A stretch of 64,000 nt of DNA from Leucaena leucocephala (Eukaryota > Streptophyta > Magnoliopsida > Fabales > Fabaceae), in assembly GCA_037074615.1 (NCBI GenBank), contig CM073545.1, forward strand, positions 16,572,001 through 16,636,000, written 5' to 3'. Positions 10,345-22,734 of the stretch are shown here, in pieces. Both the position numbers and the translations under genes were made by a program. Position 1 is the stretch's first letter. Every line of letters starts with the position of its first letter. The notes under the pieces were generated by a model. That model saw nothing but the letters and a program-made list of their open reading frames with translations. It was not told the origin of the DNA and ran no database searches.

Positions 10345-12363
10345 TGTTACCACAAGATGGGGTGAGTTTGGGCTAACATTTAGCCTGATTAATTTATTAT
10401 TTATTTTATTTAATTATTATTTTAAATATTTTTATTATTAAATACTAATAAAGATAATTATTTATTTATTGATATGTGTTGGCATATTATAACTTATTGA
10501 TATTATGTTAATGTTTATTTAGATTTGTAGTTATAAAATTTGATATTTTTTTATAAAAAAATATAAAATTATAACATTAATAATTTTTTTATTATGCTAT
10601 TTTAAAAATTTAGAAATAATTTTTAAAAAAATAATAAAAAATATTTTTTTTTAAAAAATGGTGACGGGTTAGCGGGCTAGCGAGTTAACCTGCTACCTAA
10701 GCGGGACAGGCTCGACCTAACATTTAGCCAATCCATTTTATGGCTGGTTTATTTATTTTCTCACCTCTAAGCATAATTAAGAAGAGATAGTTAAATAATT
10801 TAAAATGGTTTTACCGACATAAAAAATATTTTAATCTTTAAACATAATATCTCGAATTTAACTCTATATGAATATAAAAAATATAATTAAAAAAAGTATC
10901 TTTAATTAGACCGTCATTAGACACAAGAATAAAACACGAATGAAGTCAACTAGCCATCACAAAATACCAATCAATCATCATATATCACTTTTTAAGGAGT
11001 ATTCAAAATTATGTCTCCACTAAATAATTTTCATGGACGTTGACATTAGAAGTTTGTTTCCGTAATGAAGTGGGCAAAAGGCATTGAATAAGTATAACAT
11101 GTGATCCGCTTAAGTCGCTTCCATATGCATGTGCATTGCCTCTTAAGTCCCATTGGTCAACTCAACTCTAGCTTTCCTTTCTTCAAAAATTGAAACTTAT
11201 TTTAATTACCCCTTATATACCATTTTTCAGTCTAATTTAAGTGGTTATAGATTCGAATCACAATTCTTATGCATGTATTATGTAGCAACTTAGTTAGGAT
11301 GGGTCTATCCCTTGCCATCAATTTAATGTATATATGTTTATATATACAATTTTCATTATGTTATTGCAAAGGAGCCGCCTTTAATATTAATATTAATAAA
11401 TATAATTATAAAATGTATAACAAATAACGTTATTTATACATCAGGAAAAGTATCACAATTATTATTTCTTAAATTTCAAATAATTTATGAGAAAGCATGG
11501 CTAACATATTGCTTCTAAATCATCCATACTACTCTGATACTATTTATAACCTATTTTTAATATATTTCACTAGAATAAAAAATACTAAACTTTATTAATT
11601 CTTTTAAAATTTAACAAATTTCTAATTTATACATTTTCTAATAAAATAATAATATATATAATAATAAATAAATGATAAAATAGTATATTTATATTAAAAA
11701 TTTACTTATGTGAATTATAATAATAAAAAAAAACTTCTTTCTCTACGAGTATGTTTGGTATAATGGAAGTGGATGTAGGAAAGTAAAAGTAAAAGTTAAA
11801 TCTTTCACTTTCTTTATTTGATATAATAGAAGTGACTCCCATTTTTAATATTTAATTTTTAAAGTTTAATATGTAACTCCAATAGTTATATCCCTACATA
11901 CCCTTCATCCTTGAAAAGAGTATGATTAATTGATTCCTCCAATTTCAGTAGAGACAGTAAGTCAAAACCTCCATAGTTAATCTATTACTGTGCAATAAAT
12001 TATTAAGTGAACCATACTCCGGTCATTGTTATAAATTATTTGTAGAAGAAAAGTTTGGTCAATAAGTCACTGATAGAGTTATTAATAATTTTTTTAATTT
12101 TATTTTTATTTAATATCTGTTAAAAAAAGAGTAGAGAGATATAAGAATGATTTGTAAATATAGAGAGATTAATTTTTAATAAAAGTAAATTTAAAAAAAT
12201 TTATCAATATAATACGTATTTATTGTATTTTTTTGTATGTGAATATGTGTTACAAGTGACTTACAATAAGGATTAAAATGGTAGTATATATGTTGGGAAA
12301 AAAGAAAAAAAGAAAAAGAAATGGTAGTATATATTATATATACGAAAGAGAGCTGAGGCAGCA
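10345..12363. other. AT-rich intergenic DNA upstream of the HIPP gene
   Basis: No gene was found. The sequence is mostly A/T with poly-A and poly-T runs. The last few hundred bases are the presumed promoter of the HIPP gene. Confidence 0.6.
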
Positions 12364-12369
12364 CACGTG
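12364..12369. promoter_or_regulatory. G-box in the HIPP promoter
   Basis: A palindromic CACGTG within GCACACGTGCTAGC lies about 240 bases upstream of the TATA box. In plants this motif is bound by bHLH and bZIP factors. Occupancy is not known. Confidence 0.35.
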
Positions 12370-12603
12370 CTAGCACCTTCTCATGCTCCCTCTTATGTTT
12401 CTCATTCATGAACAACGGCATCGAATTCGACCCCCCTTTCCTTAAACTCATTTTATTTCCCTTAAAACTATAAAAAGTCGGTGAAGTCAAGCCCTTATTT
12501 AATTCATACTTCACATTATTCTTTAGTATTAAAATTAATGAAGCATCCTTAATTCCAATCTCCAAGAACAAGCTGTAAGCTCCCCCCCCCCAACCCTGTT
12601 TTC

Positions 12604-12612
12604 TATATATAA
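12604..12612 (+). promoter_or_regulatory. TATA box of the HIPP gene
   Basis: TATATATAA is followed about 30 bases later by a CA-rich presumed 5' leader. The ATG comes at 12706. The motif and spacing are typical for a plant core promoter. Confidence 0.6.
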
Positions 12613-12705
12613 CCCACCTCCTTCTCCTCATAACCCAAAACTCTCAAAAACCTTATCTGCAACAACTTCAATTCTCAGCAACCAACACCACCAAATTCAT
12701 TGATC

Positions 12706-13337
12706 ATGACGGTACATCAATTAATTCTTAGTTTCATTTTCTTCTATGCTCTCTCTCTCTATATATATATATATGAAACTTTTTCACATTCTTTCATTCA
12801 GATCATAGAGATGAGAGTGCACATGGATTGCCCAGGATGTGAAAGCAAGGTCAAAAGTGCACTTCAAAAGCTTAAAGGTGTATATATATATATATAGTCC
12901 AAGATTAGTTACGTTTCTAGAGGCAAATTAACTTAAAGAATGAAAACCCTGATTGATTATGGATTGTGTGTGTGTGTTGTTCAGGTGTGGACGACGTGGA
13001 GATAGACATGAACTTACAGAAGGTGACGGTGACGGGGTGGGCGGATCAGAAGAAGGTTCTGAAGGTGGTGAGGAAGACGGGGCGGAGGGCGGAAGTGTGG
13101 CAGCTTCCTTACACGACGGAATTTCATGAGGGGCAATACTTTCAGCAGCACCATTGTAATGGACCAGTAGCGAACTTGCATGCTTCTCAGCCAAGCTCAT
13201 CCTATAACTACTACAAGCATGGCTATGATACAACAAATCCTCGTTACTATCACTATCCTTCTCATTCTTCTGTCATTGGCCATCAAGCTGGGTCTGCTTT
13301 CAGTGATGATAACCCTCATGCTTGCTCCATCATGTAA
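12706..13337 (+). CDS. Heavy-metal-associated isoprenylated plant protein (HIPP)
   Basis: Exons are 12706-12711, 12802-12877 and 12985-13337, giving 144 residues. The first coding exon holds only the codons for Met and Thr; this fits the family N-terminus MTIIEMRVHMDCPGC. The HMA fold covers residues about 2-67, with metal-binding cysteines C12 and C15 (CPGC) and the later motif KVTVTGWADQKKVLKVVRKTGRRAE. A low-complexity His/Tyr/Ser tail ends in CSIM, a CaaX box for prenylation that would anchor the protein to membranes. HIPPs bind metals such as Cu, Zn or Cd and act in metal balance and stress. Intron boundaries are GT-AG and keep frame. The subgroup resembles HIPP28/30-type proteins, but an exact orthologue cannot be set. 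Confidence 0.9.
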
Positions 13338-14109
13338 TCGACTCGTCTCCTATCATCTTCCACTTTAAATCTCCAAACCAAAATAATACTTAAATTCTCA
13401 AAAGGACTCTTACGTTATGTTGAGGAATCAATCTATGAACGTAGTTCTTCAGTTTCTGTATATCGTTTTTGTGTATGTACCACCTCTTTTTTTTTTAGGG
13501 GTACTGCTATGTATTCAAGGTCTTAATTTACAATTAATCGCAAACACCCTGAGTGAATTGTTGTTTTAATTAATGTTCAGTTGATCACATGAATGAATGA
13601 ATGGAAGGGTGTGAAATTTGTTTTGGTTAGTTTTAAAATTCCCCAAATTCTATTAATGCATGACATCTATAACGTATATATAGTATATAATACTTTTAAT
13701 TAAAAAAATTACTAAGATGTCCTAATAAAAGAAATATAATTATCAAAAGTCTTAAAACAACTGAATATTTATAGATCTGTTGTCATTTTCTATGTTATTT
13801 ATTTGTTGTGAGATTTTTTTTGTTTATATTCTTTTGTGGGAATTTCATAGTGATTTTTCTTTTAATTAATAAAGGTTTGATGGAGTAGATCATAACAAAA
13901 ATTATGTGAGAAGGTTAGTTCTATGATGTGGGTTTTCTTTTGATCCAATATGGTTAATTTAAATTGATTTTCTAAATAATGCCCAGAAGCGATGAAAAGT
14001 AGTGGTTTCTCAAGACAAATGGCGTATTTTGTTCTCACTTAGAGGAGGAGATTGGGTCAAATGGAATCTTAGACACGAGGCGGGTATGACCTACAGTCCT
14101 ACACCAAGA
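13338..14109. other. 3' flank of the HIPP gene and intergenic DNA
   Basis: The first 200-300 bases are the presumed 3' UTR. The rest is AT-rich and holds no supported gene. From about 14020 the sequence may already belong to the retroelement remnant that follows. Confidence 0.55.
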
Positions 14110-14635
14110 AGGTGCCATGGGCTAATCTTTTTGGATATATGTGTTGGGACACATTTGGTGCTCTCGATGCCATAAGGTTTTTGGTGGCGACGAGGTAGCT
14201 GGGCAAACGGAAGCAAATTCAACCTTCTTCAAAGCTTGCTGGGATCAGGATCTTCTCAAGTCTTGTGCAATTTACCAAGCAAATGGTAGGAGTGGTTGTG
14301 GTGGTGTCATTCGTGACAAGGACTACCAGTGGATATGTGGTTTCAGTGGTAAGTTAACCACAGTTCCCCTGCTCTTGCAGAGTTAATTTGGATCATACCT
14401 GGTTTGTATCTGTGTTGGGCCAAGGGCATCAGGAAAATATGCGTTCATTCAGACCGTATCGAAGCTGTAAATTTTGCCGCTATGGGGGTGTGATAGAGAC
14501 CACCCTTTTAAGGATCTAGGAGATGAAGCTAGGCTTTTAGTTTGTAGAAATTGGAATATTATCTTTAAGCATGTTGTAAACAAGGAGAAGATTCCCATTG
14601 TAGATCGTTTAGCTAAGTTTTCTCATAGAAGGTAA
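14110..14635 (+). pseudogene. Decayed RNase H domain of a plant LINE
   Basis: In two frames this reads like the C-terminal RNase H-like domain of plant LINE polyproteins: GRSGCGGVIRDKDYQWICGF, then after a frame change LAELIWIIPGLYLCWAKGIRK and VHSDRIEAVNF, then a stop, then FKHVVNKEKIPIVDRLAKF. The same order (GCGGVVRD, AEQWAMYEGL, ETDAK, ADGLAKQGL) occurs in the intact LINE at 29.4 kb. The frameshift near 14380 and the internal TGA near 14490 show that it is dead. The 14110-14230 part (TPRKVPWANLFG) may be the linker before the domain. No target duplication was found. Confidence 0.7.
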
Positions 14636-16367
14636 TTTTTGTATCTTTGATTAGAGAAATTAGTAGGTTTGTTTTGAGTTAATGAATTTCAGGACTATTC
14701 AAAACAAAAAACAATCTCATTTTTCTGAGTCTTATTTTTCATTGATAAATATAAATTTTTTATTAGATATAATCTTATTTAAAATATTATCAGTACTAAA
14801 TATAAATATATTATTATTATTTTTTAGTTCTTGTAGCCCTATTCATCTAAAGTAAAATATAAAATAAAATTCAAAGCCCAATAAAGCTCGTTATGTAAAG
14901 CTCAATTAAACTGGACCCCACACACACGCTCACAAAATGGCAATAATTGGGTGGTTGGTAGTAGTTCTCTTCATGATGATTTCTTTTTTCTTTTTCTTGT
15001 TTTTAGTTGGGACCAACTTCTCAAAGATGATTTCAAAGCCAAGAGTGAACAGTATCATTTGATTTGATGGGAAGAATTTTTTTTATAGAAGTAGAAGTGA
15101 AAATATAATTAGGTTATAAATAAATTTTAAAAGTTTGTTTGGTATGTAAAAAATGAGTATGAAATTGATATATATCTAAAACAAGAAAAAAAAATAGATT
15201 TAAAGTAAAATAAAACTATTTCTTTGTCTTTATTGTTTGTCCTCATTTTTCTTATCTCTCTTTCTCCTCTTATGTTTTGTCTCTATCAATTCATTGAAGC
15301 CGTCCACAAAAATAATACTGTAAGAGGAATAGTCGTTCGCACTATAGTGAATAATGAACTAAGCCAGAGACATTAGAGTTACGCTGCCTGTGCTATTACC
15401 CTCAAGACAACTGCCACAATGCCCGATACAAATCGCCACACTTGAGGCGATCGTCACAGTTGCGGTGGCGCAGAGGAATTAGTTACCACCACAGTCAATT
15501 ATATGGACGGAGGTGTGAGTGAGGGAAATGAGAACGAAGTCGCTATAAGTGAGGACGGAATGACTAAGATTTGTCAGGTACGGGGATGACGTCAGCGATA
15601 GTGGCAAGGATGAAGAAGAAAGTTGTGGCTAGTAAAGGGCAGTTTGTTGAGGGAGATGTCATTTTCTTCTGATTTGGAAAATGGTAATTATATAGGAATT
15701 CATAACTCAGAGTAAAATGATTTAAAATATTTTATTTCTATAAAATCTATCTCAATTCTCAATTTTTTAGATAGAACTAAAATGGGATAAAATGTTAAAA
15801 ATTAAAGTGTAAGTAAAATCGGGTTCCATGATACTAAATAAAATAAATACTTAATTTTATCTCTCCTTATATTTTTTAATTCTTAATTCTTAATTCCATC
15901 CTACCTGCGAAAGAGTTTTTCAAAGGTATTTACCTCACTATTCATCTACATCCGAGCCATAGCCATTAACATATTTCTTGCAATTACGTTCAAGATATCC
16001 TTATTATTATTAGCTCCATGAATTTAAAATTTTAGTTTTAGATTGCATTTCAAAAAACTTAAAATTATAACAACAAACAAAACTAACTTTTACTAACTAG
16101 GCTGTTAATTTTTTCTTACTTCACACCACAAAGTTAATCACACGTAAAACATTCAAATCATATAATTTTGTGTTCATGGTTACTTAAACTTATCAATTTG
16201 GGAATTTCTTTCTTATTATTCTCACTTAGAATTGAATAAATGAACATCCTTATCTGTTGATTAAAGAAAACATTTAAATCGTGGAGTAAAACATATCCTG
16301 TTCATAAACTTTGATGCTTGTATTTTTTTGGGCCAGCTTGATGATGCTTATATTTGAAGGAACAAAT
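14636..16367. other. Intergenic DNA
   Basis: No gene was recognised. The segment 15300-15640 is clearly richer in G and C than its surroundings, but all frames are interrupted. The rest is AT-rich. Confidence 0.55.
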
Positions 16368-16482
16368 CGCATAAAATTTTTGTTGGGAGACCCACCCACT
16401 ATAACTAAGTACGTGACGCGGGTTAGATTTAGATATAGTCGGAGCAAAGCTCCGGTAAACTGGGTGAACAATAAAAAAAAAG
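16368..16482 (+). mobile_element. 5'-truncated SINE family B copy
   Basis: It matches the 3' half of the SINE at 10139, from the GTTGGGAGAC motif through GGAGCAAAGCTCCGGTAAAC to a short poly-A. The tRNA-like head is missing, and the body has diverged by many C-to-T type changes, which indicates an older copy. No target duplication was evident. Confidence 0.75.
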
Positions 16483-17070
16483 TTTTTTAGGGTTAGTCCA
16501 AAAAATATAAAAAAAAAATTCAAGTCAACCCGGTTCTTATGACCCTACACAAGAATCCTATTCCTATTGGCCTAGGGCATAACGTGGCCCGTTTCAATTC
16601 GTCCCACTTTTGACTTCATTTGTTTGTCCATTTAGTATGGCTGACGTGGAGAACATTCACGGGTTTAAATTTCGATTTTGTAATTATAATTTTATATGTT
16701 ACTAACATTTTTCTTTGAAAATATATCTACAATTTTTTCATGATTATTTACTATATTTCGTAAGGGTTCATTTTAAAAGGTTAATCCTTATCAGAGATGA
16801 GAGTAATTTACAGAAAAAAAACTGTCGAGTATAAAGTACGAATAAAAGAAAGATATTTTATTTTATTTATAATATCTGTCTATTGCGTTATATAATTACT
16901 ATTTAATATTTATTCTCAAATTTTTATTTTTTACAAATAATTTTATTTTGCCTTATCTTCCCAACAAGTGTAAGAAATTATTGGATATAAATGCCATGAT
17001 TTCAATAAATTTAAAAGTAGAGAATAAACCTCCCCATATTGAAGTCACGCTCCCATGCTTCTACCACTTT
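16483..17070. other. AT-rich intergenic DNA
   Basis: No gene or clear repeat was recognised here. Confidence 0.55.
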
Positions 17071-17550
17071 TAGGACAGTTTAAATTAGGTTTTAAGAATA
17101 GATTTTAAGAAAAATAGATTTTAGGAATAGAGATATTTGGATGATTAGTAGAGAATTATTTTTTTATATTAGTAAATTATCAAAAAAAGTATGATTTGAT
17201 TAAAAATAGAAGAGAGGGTAGAGAAAAAAGAGAAGAGAGGAGAGAGTGTAGAGAAGAGAGAGGAAAGAGAGTGTAAGAAAAAGTATGAGAGAAGAGAGAT
17301 GAGAGAGGAGAGAGGGTAGAGAAGACAGATGAGAGAGGGTGTAAGAAAAAGTAAGGGTAAGATAGTAATTGGATAGTCAAAACTAAGGTTTGCTATTCTA
17401 AAAACTATTTTCAACAACTTATTCAAAACTATGATTTTAAATTTTAGTTTTGTTTAAACTAAAATTTTGCCTAAATATAATTATTTGTTTAAAATTTTTT
17501 TAAATTAAAATTTTAGCCAAAACTATAGTTGTAAGCATGGGGCCAAATAT
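17071..17550. mobile_element. MITE-like repeat, copy 1
   Basis: The repeat shares a characteristic interior with copies at 35907, 36457 and 51592: a GAGAGAGGAGAGAGGG purine tract, then GTAAGAAAAAGTAAGGGTAA, TAGTAATTGGATAGT, and an end like GCCAAATATGCA. Copy 35907 shows matching ends (GGCCTATTTG and CAAATATGC). The left end of this copy is poorly preserved, so its boundary is approximate. Confidence 0.5.
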
Positions 17551-17872
17551 GCACTTATTAAAGAAAAAATGGATACATGTAATTTTTTAATAATAATATA
17601 CATGTAATTGAATAATTTATAATTAAATATAGGAATTGTTGTGGAGAATTTCGAGAAAGACGAGATGTGTGAAGAAAATAAATAAAGGAAAAAGGGAAGG
17701 GGGTATTTGACATTTCACAGAAATCTGCCTTTTTGTTCCGACAGTGACTCTCTTTCTCAGTTGTCTCACGGAGCCTCCAAAAGCCTCAGCTACAAGAACA
17801 AAGGGCTGAGATTTGGCCGAGCGGAGCCCCGATTACACGAATCCCACAACCCTAATCTCCAGGAGATCGGCC

Positions 17873-20448
17873 ATGGCTTCTTCCAAAGAGCGCGAGAATT
17901 TCGTCTATGTCGCCAAGCTCGCCGAGCAGGCCGAGCGATACGATGGTTAGGGCTTCTTCTTACCCTTTCTCCTTTATTCTGCTAATCCACTTGATTTTTC
18001 CTTATATAACTTCTTCTTTCTGTTTTCTCATATATTAAAGTTGTGAGCTTTGCTTCGATTTCAGTCTGATCAGTGTATATTCGTCTGCTTTTTTCCCACT
18101 CCCTCTTTGTCACTAAGAAGTTTGATCCCCTTTAATTCTCTCCTAATTTATTTCTGTTGTTTTGCTCTGACGCTTCAAATTCGGTGTTAAGTAGTAATTT
18201 GATTTGGATATGATTGTTTTTAATTGAAAGTCGGGGAAAATCAAAAAAAGTTTTCTGAGATTTGAGTTAAGTAATGAGAGTCAGATGTAATCAAGTATCC
18301 AAATTTCGTTTTTTTTTTGGAAAATTCATCAGCTTTGGTTACTTTGAAGAAACTTGCGGAATTTGTGTTTTTGAGAAACTTCCCTGAACAATTTACCTAT
18401 TAGTTTATATCGTCTAAAATGTTTGAATTATCCTGGGAAGTCTCTTAAGTTTTATAACCTCAACAAACAGAACTTCATTGTCAGCCTGAACTGCTTTAAA
18501 TTCCTTGAAAGCGTCAGATTTTGGGGAACCGCATGTATGTTTTATGTTGACTTCGGATTTTACGAAATTCGATTTAAAATACATTGTTCCTGCCTCCATT
18601 TGTAACAGAGATGGTGGATGCTATGAAGAAGGTTGCGAATCTAGATGTTGAGCTGACCATTGAAGAGAGAAATTTGCTTTCTGTTGGTTATAAGAACGTA
18701 ATTGGTGCTCGCAGAGCATCGTGGAGGATACTGTCCTCGATCGAGCAAAAAGAAGAAGCAAAGGGAAATGAAGTAAATGCCAGACGGATTAAGGAATATA
18801 GGCACAAGGTTGAATCAGAGCTTTCAAACATCTGTAATGACGTTATGACAGTGATCGATGAGCACCTTATACCTTCTGCTACAGTTGGTGAATCAACTGT
18901 GTTTTTCTATAAGATGTGAGCACTTATGTCTCTAATTATGATTTGATTTCTGTGGGAAAATTATAACATGTTTCTGGTTGCAGGAAAGGAGATTATTATC
19001 GTTATCTTGCAGAGTTCAAATCAGGTAGCGAGAAGAAAGAGGCTGCTGATCAGTCTATGAAAGCATATGAGGTGCAATTCAAATTGTCTTTGTTATATTT
19101 GCTATTCATTGGTGCTTAAGCTGAGCTTGTTTGGCCTTTCTCCTCGTCTGATTTATTATATTTGCTATTCATTGTAGGCTGCTACGGCTGCGGCAGAGGC
19201 TGAATTGCCCCCTACACACCCCATCCGATTGGGTCTGGCTCTAAATTTCTCAGTTTTCTATTATGAGATCATGAACTCGCCTGAAAGGTTTGTATATATT
19301 ATTTCTTTCTGAAGTGCTACTTAATGTTATTGTGTTTCACGTGGGATATTGTATTTTTTATCCTTCCAGGGCCTGTCATCTTGCAAAGCAAGCTTTTGAT
19401 GAAGCCATCTCGGAGCTTGACACCTTGAATGAGGAGTCATACAAAGATAGCACGTTAATCATGCAGCTTCTCAGGGACAACCTCACCCTGTGGACTTCTG
19501 ACATCCCAGAGGATGGAGGTGATTAATTTGAAAGACCTATCATTGACTCATTTTCTTATTCTTTTTCTTCCCAGTTTATTGATTAAGTTTTGGAAGTCAT
19601 CTACGGTGATTTTATTATCATATGCTTTTTGACATCTCATTTTTTTTTAAACGGAATATCTTTCAGTTACTTTAAAGTTCTTAGCATGTATACACATTCA
19701 GTTTGAGCAAAAGAAGTTATTTTTGTTTTCTTTTATAATCGCCACTACTGTTATTGATTATTGGATTCTTGAATCACTGATACGAAGTCTATTACCCTCT
19801 TATGAAGTAAGAAATTCCCCCTTGTATGCAAAGGAAACCACTTTTGTTTCCTCCCGAGTATCTGATTTGACTGATTCTTCATTGTGCATCATGCAGTCAG
19901 TCCTTTATTAGAGCTTTAATTGAGGCTCTTATAAATTCAGGTAAACCTGAATATGAAAAAGCTGGGTTTTGTAAATTTTCAAACGAGGATGCTTTTAGAT
20001 AAATTTAGTTTATGAAATATTAATGGACATTTATTTTGGTAGAGAATCTAGATGAGTGACAGTTTTCAGGGAGGAATCCGAGTCACTTTCTAATATCATT
20101 GTGATGTAAACTGTTCATCACTCGTTGGTATCTGATTCTTGCCGAAAGATCCTTTGAATTGAGGAGCTAGCATTGTCAGAATCCCGTTCCTTTTTGTAAA
20201 GCGCGCTTTATTGTTTGACCAATTATTATGAGGATCTTGTTCTGTTTGGCACTACTTTTATAGCACTGAGTTTTGTTCCATTTTTCTCTTCCTGCTGCTA
20301 CAGAAGATGTCCAGAAAGTGAATGGCACTGCCAAGGTTGGTGGAGGCGAGGATGCAGAAGTGAGTAATTTATTTGTTCATGGCAGTTATCATTAATAATT
20401 TCGTTTGATTGCTCTAATTTATCTTAGTTGATTTCATCTGTGCAGTGA
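17873..20448 (+). CDS. 14-3-3 protein (general regulatory factor)
   Basis: Seven coding exons (17873-17945, 18609-18915, 18984-19071, 19178-19287, 19370-19518, 20304-20359, 20446-20448) give 261 residues, typical for plant 14-3-3 proteins. The family signatures are RNLLSVGYKNV and YKDSTLIMQLLRDNLTLW. Phosphopeptide-binding residues are K53, R60, R133 and Y134 (DYYRYL). These proteins form dimers that bind phosphoserine or phosphothreonine motifs in enzymes, ion pumps and signalling factors in the cytosol and nucleus. All introns are GT-AG and keep phase. The last coding exon contributes only the TGA stop. If the 785-base fifth intron is retained, the frame stops after two codons and shortens the variable tail. 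The isoform group is uncertain. Confidence 0.95.
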
Positions 20449-21809
20449 GGAAAATGGGAGGTAGCAGCGTTGAAGAGTTTGTGTGTTCGGGGTGAGACGT
20501 GAGGGCCGTTAACTCATCTGTGTATTAGCTAGTGATAGGGTCCCAATTTTTATTTTTATTTATTTCCCCCCTTTTATGTTTCTTGTCGTCGATTGGCCGC
20601 ACTTCCCAACAGGGGAAAAACTTTGTGCCATATTATGGTCTGTTTCATTGTGTGGTGTTTGAAAATGGCCTATTTCATCCCCAAGCTTTTCCTCTTCTAT
20701 GGGAGGGTTTATTGAGAAGAATTGTTTATGGTGTATTTCTTGTACCAATGAAAAATGCTGTAGCCGTATATGGAGCTACTGCTATTGAAGATTCTTCCCT
20801 AATACTTTTACATTGTTTTTAATCTCAATTTCTAAGATCCTTAGGTAGATATGTTGTACCAAAAATATGTGCCAAGTTAATAACAAATGAGCGAAAAGCA
20901 AATTCATCATAGGAAGAAGGCAAGGAACTTGATACTATAAAGATAAGGGGGAAGGCGAAGTCTAGACTCCAGCCTCTGGATGGTCTATAATTATTTTGCA
21001 TGTAGTAAGTATCGTTAAAAAGATGAAGAAAGAAAAGTACTTGAGTGAAGATGGGCTTAAAGCGCGCTCTTATTCCTTTATTAGCTTAATAGCAGTGTTG
21101 ATGACTTTCTTGCTCCCTTGAGAGTTTGAGTCAGTGTTGTAATTTCTTGTTCTTTTCTGTCCCCTGGCATTGAACAAATAACAATTCAGAGGGCGCCAAT
21201 TCAAACCCTTCAGGAAGTTAAATTTACGAGCTTCAAAGAAGGGGCTCCTGTGGAATATCCACTGAATGAAGTTGAGTGAAACACTCAGCCCGGTAATTTT
21301 TCTTGATGATTATTTGCATAAAATTTGAATTTAGTAATTTCTTGTTAATAATACAGATGTTTAATTGTTGCTACACCTGACGCGTTCACCAAATTAATAA
21401 TACACAGATTACAGAGACATTAATAATATACTGAAGAGGGAAGATTATGCCTATATGAATTGTATGAATGAATATAAAGACCAATGATAGTTAGCATTCT
21501 TAGCGACGGCAATTTTGATTTGGATGAAATTTAAGTAATATTCATTGTGTTTAATCACAATAAGATACCCACAAGTATACAATGCCATTGAGACCAAAAA
21601 CAAATAGTTAAATCATATACCTAACTTCCATTCCCTTGGATCTTATATTGATGTAAAGTTGCGGATGCATTCTCCAGCTACTAATATAATACAACTTTTT
21701 ACCAAGCAAAATATTGAAGAAAAAAATGTACAAAATTAACAACTGCAACATCTAGCAATAGCATTATGAGTAGAAATTGGTGTATGTTTAAGAAAACGAA
21801 CCATCACAT
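20449..21809. other. 3' UTR of the 14-3-3 gene and convergent intergenic DNA
   Basis: The first 350-400 bases after the stop are T-rich and look like the 14-3-3 3' UTR. The remainder separates two convergent genes, with the gene to the right transcribed leftwards. A long frame at 20532-20822 has no family signature. Confidence 0.6.
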
Positions 21810-22734
21810 TCAATTAGAAGCGAGCGAGACGGAATCCATGGTGGAAGCAGTGTCAAGAGCATCACTGCCATTGGTCCTCTTGCGCTTGGGAGCAATTTTC
21901 GTGGCTCGCCCGCCATTCTGGGAAGCTTTAGGGAGGACTCCACTGAGTTTATTAGCGTCCAATGACTTTTTCGAAGTCTTGGTTCGAGAACTGGTCTGCA
22001 AGGGTTTGGCGACTTTCGGTTTTTGATCGAGAGGCGGGGAGTTCTCTGGGCAAGAACTTAGAGTGTAAAGGGAGGTAACACAGCACTCTTGCCAGCCTAG
22101 TTCGTTGAGATCAACGATTACGTCCTCCAGTGCGAGAGTTGCGGAGGTAGACACACTCTGGCTGAGTGTGGATCTTGGCAAATCCATTAGATCAAGCGCA
22201 TTCACAGCATCGACCAACGCTTTCTGTGAGACCAAAGTAGAAACTCAATAATCGACGGCTACCATTTTTCTGCACGATATTTCCGTTTGAATTTCTTGAA
22301 GTAGTAAACAGAAAATCATTAACATTTCTTTCATTGCCATTTTTCTCGGCAGGCAAACAGAGACTCAAAACCAGCGTGTGCAAAGAGAAAGTGTATAACC
22401 TTGGTGTGATAGTAGAGTTTCCTGAAGCCGTGGATATAGATGATCTGCAAAATGAATGATCGTGGCTGAATAACTTTCAAATCGAACTCGGAAATAGATA
22501 AGGAATTAATCAATGAGTAATAATGAGTAAATAAGAGGAAAAGAAAACCTGATTGAGAAGGTTTCTGTTGAGATCAACATTTTGGAGGGAGCGAAGGAAA
22601 TCGAGGTAGTCCTCCAAAGATAACTTGTCTTTCTTCACCGGACGTTTTCTGGAGCCGGTCTTGTTCGTTTGCGTTTGCGTTTGCGTTTGCGTTTGCGTTT
22701 GCGTTTGGATCTGTGTCTGCGATTGCGACTCCAT
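21810..22734 (-). CDS. Uncharacterised plant protein with a Gln-Thr repeat
   Basis: Three exons (22549-22734, 22400-22444, 21810-22223) join in frame to 214 residues from the ATG at 22734. The N-terminus is a QT dipeptide repeat (about residues 5-23) followed by a basic stretch (GSRKRPVKKDK). The middle is likely folded and reads SLEDYLDFLRSLQNVDLN, IIYIHGFRKLYYHTKKAL, DLMDLPRSTL and ALEDVIVDLNELGWQECC. The tail is basic and Ser/Thr-rich (PKRKRTNGSD), suggesting a nuclear location. I do not recognise the family. The structured middle, the good splice sites and the change from disordered to folded sequence support a real gene. Function is not inferred. Confidence 0.75.
22666..22706. repeat. 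GTTTGC hexanucleotide microsatellite in coding sequence
   Basis: About seven units of GTTTGC on the plus strand encode the Gln-Thr dipeptide repeat of the leftward gene. Length changes by whole units keep the frame, so this is a likely site of polymorphism. Confidence 0.8.

Noticed and set aside
12191..12631. Long minus-strand frame upstream of the HIPP gene
   Set aside because: It overlaps the HIPP promoter and TATA box, has no domain and reflects biased composition.
17169..17426. Ser/Leu-rich minus-strand frames
   Set aside because: They are translations of the GA-rich interior of a MITE-like repeat.
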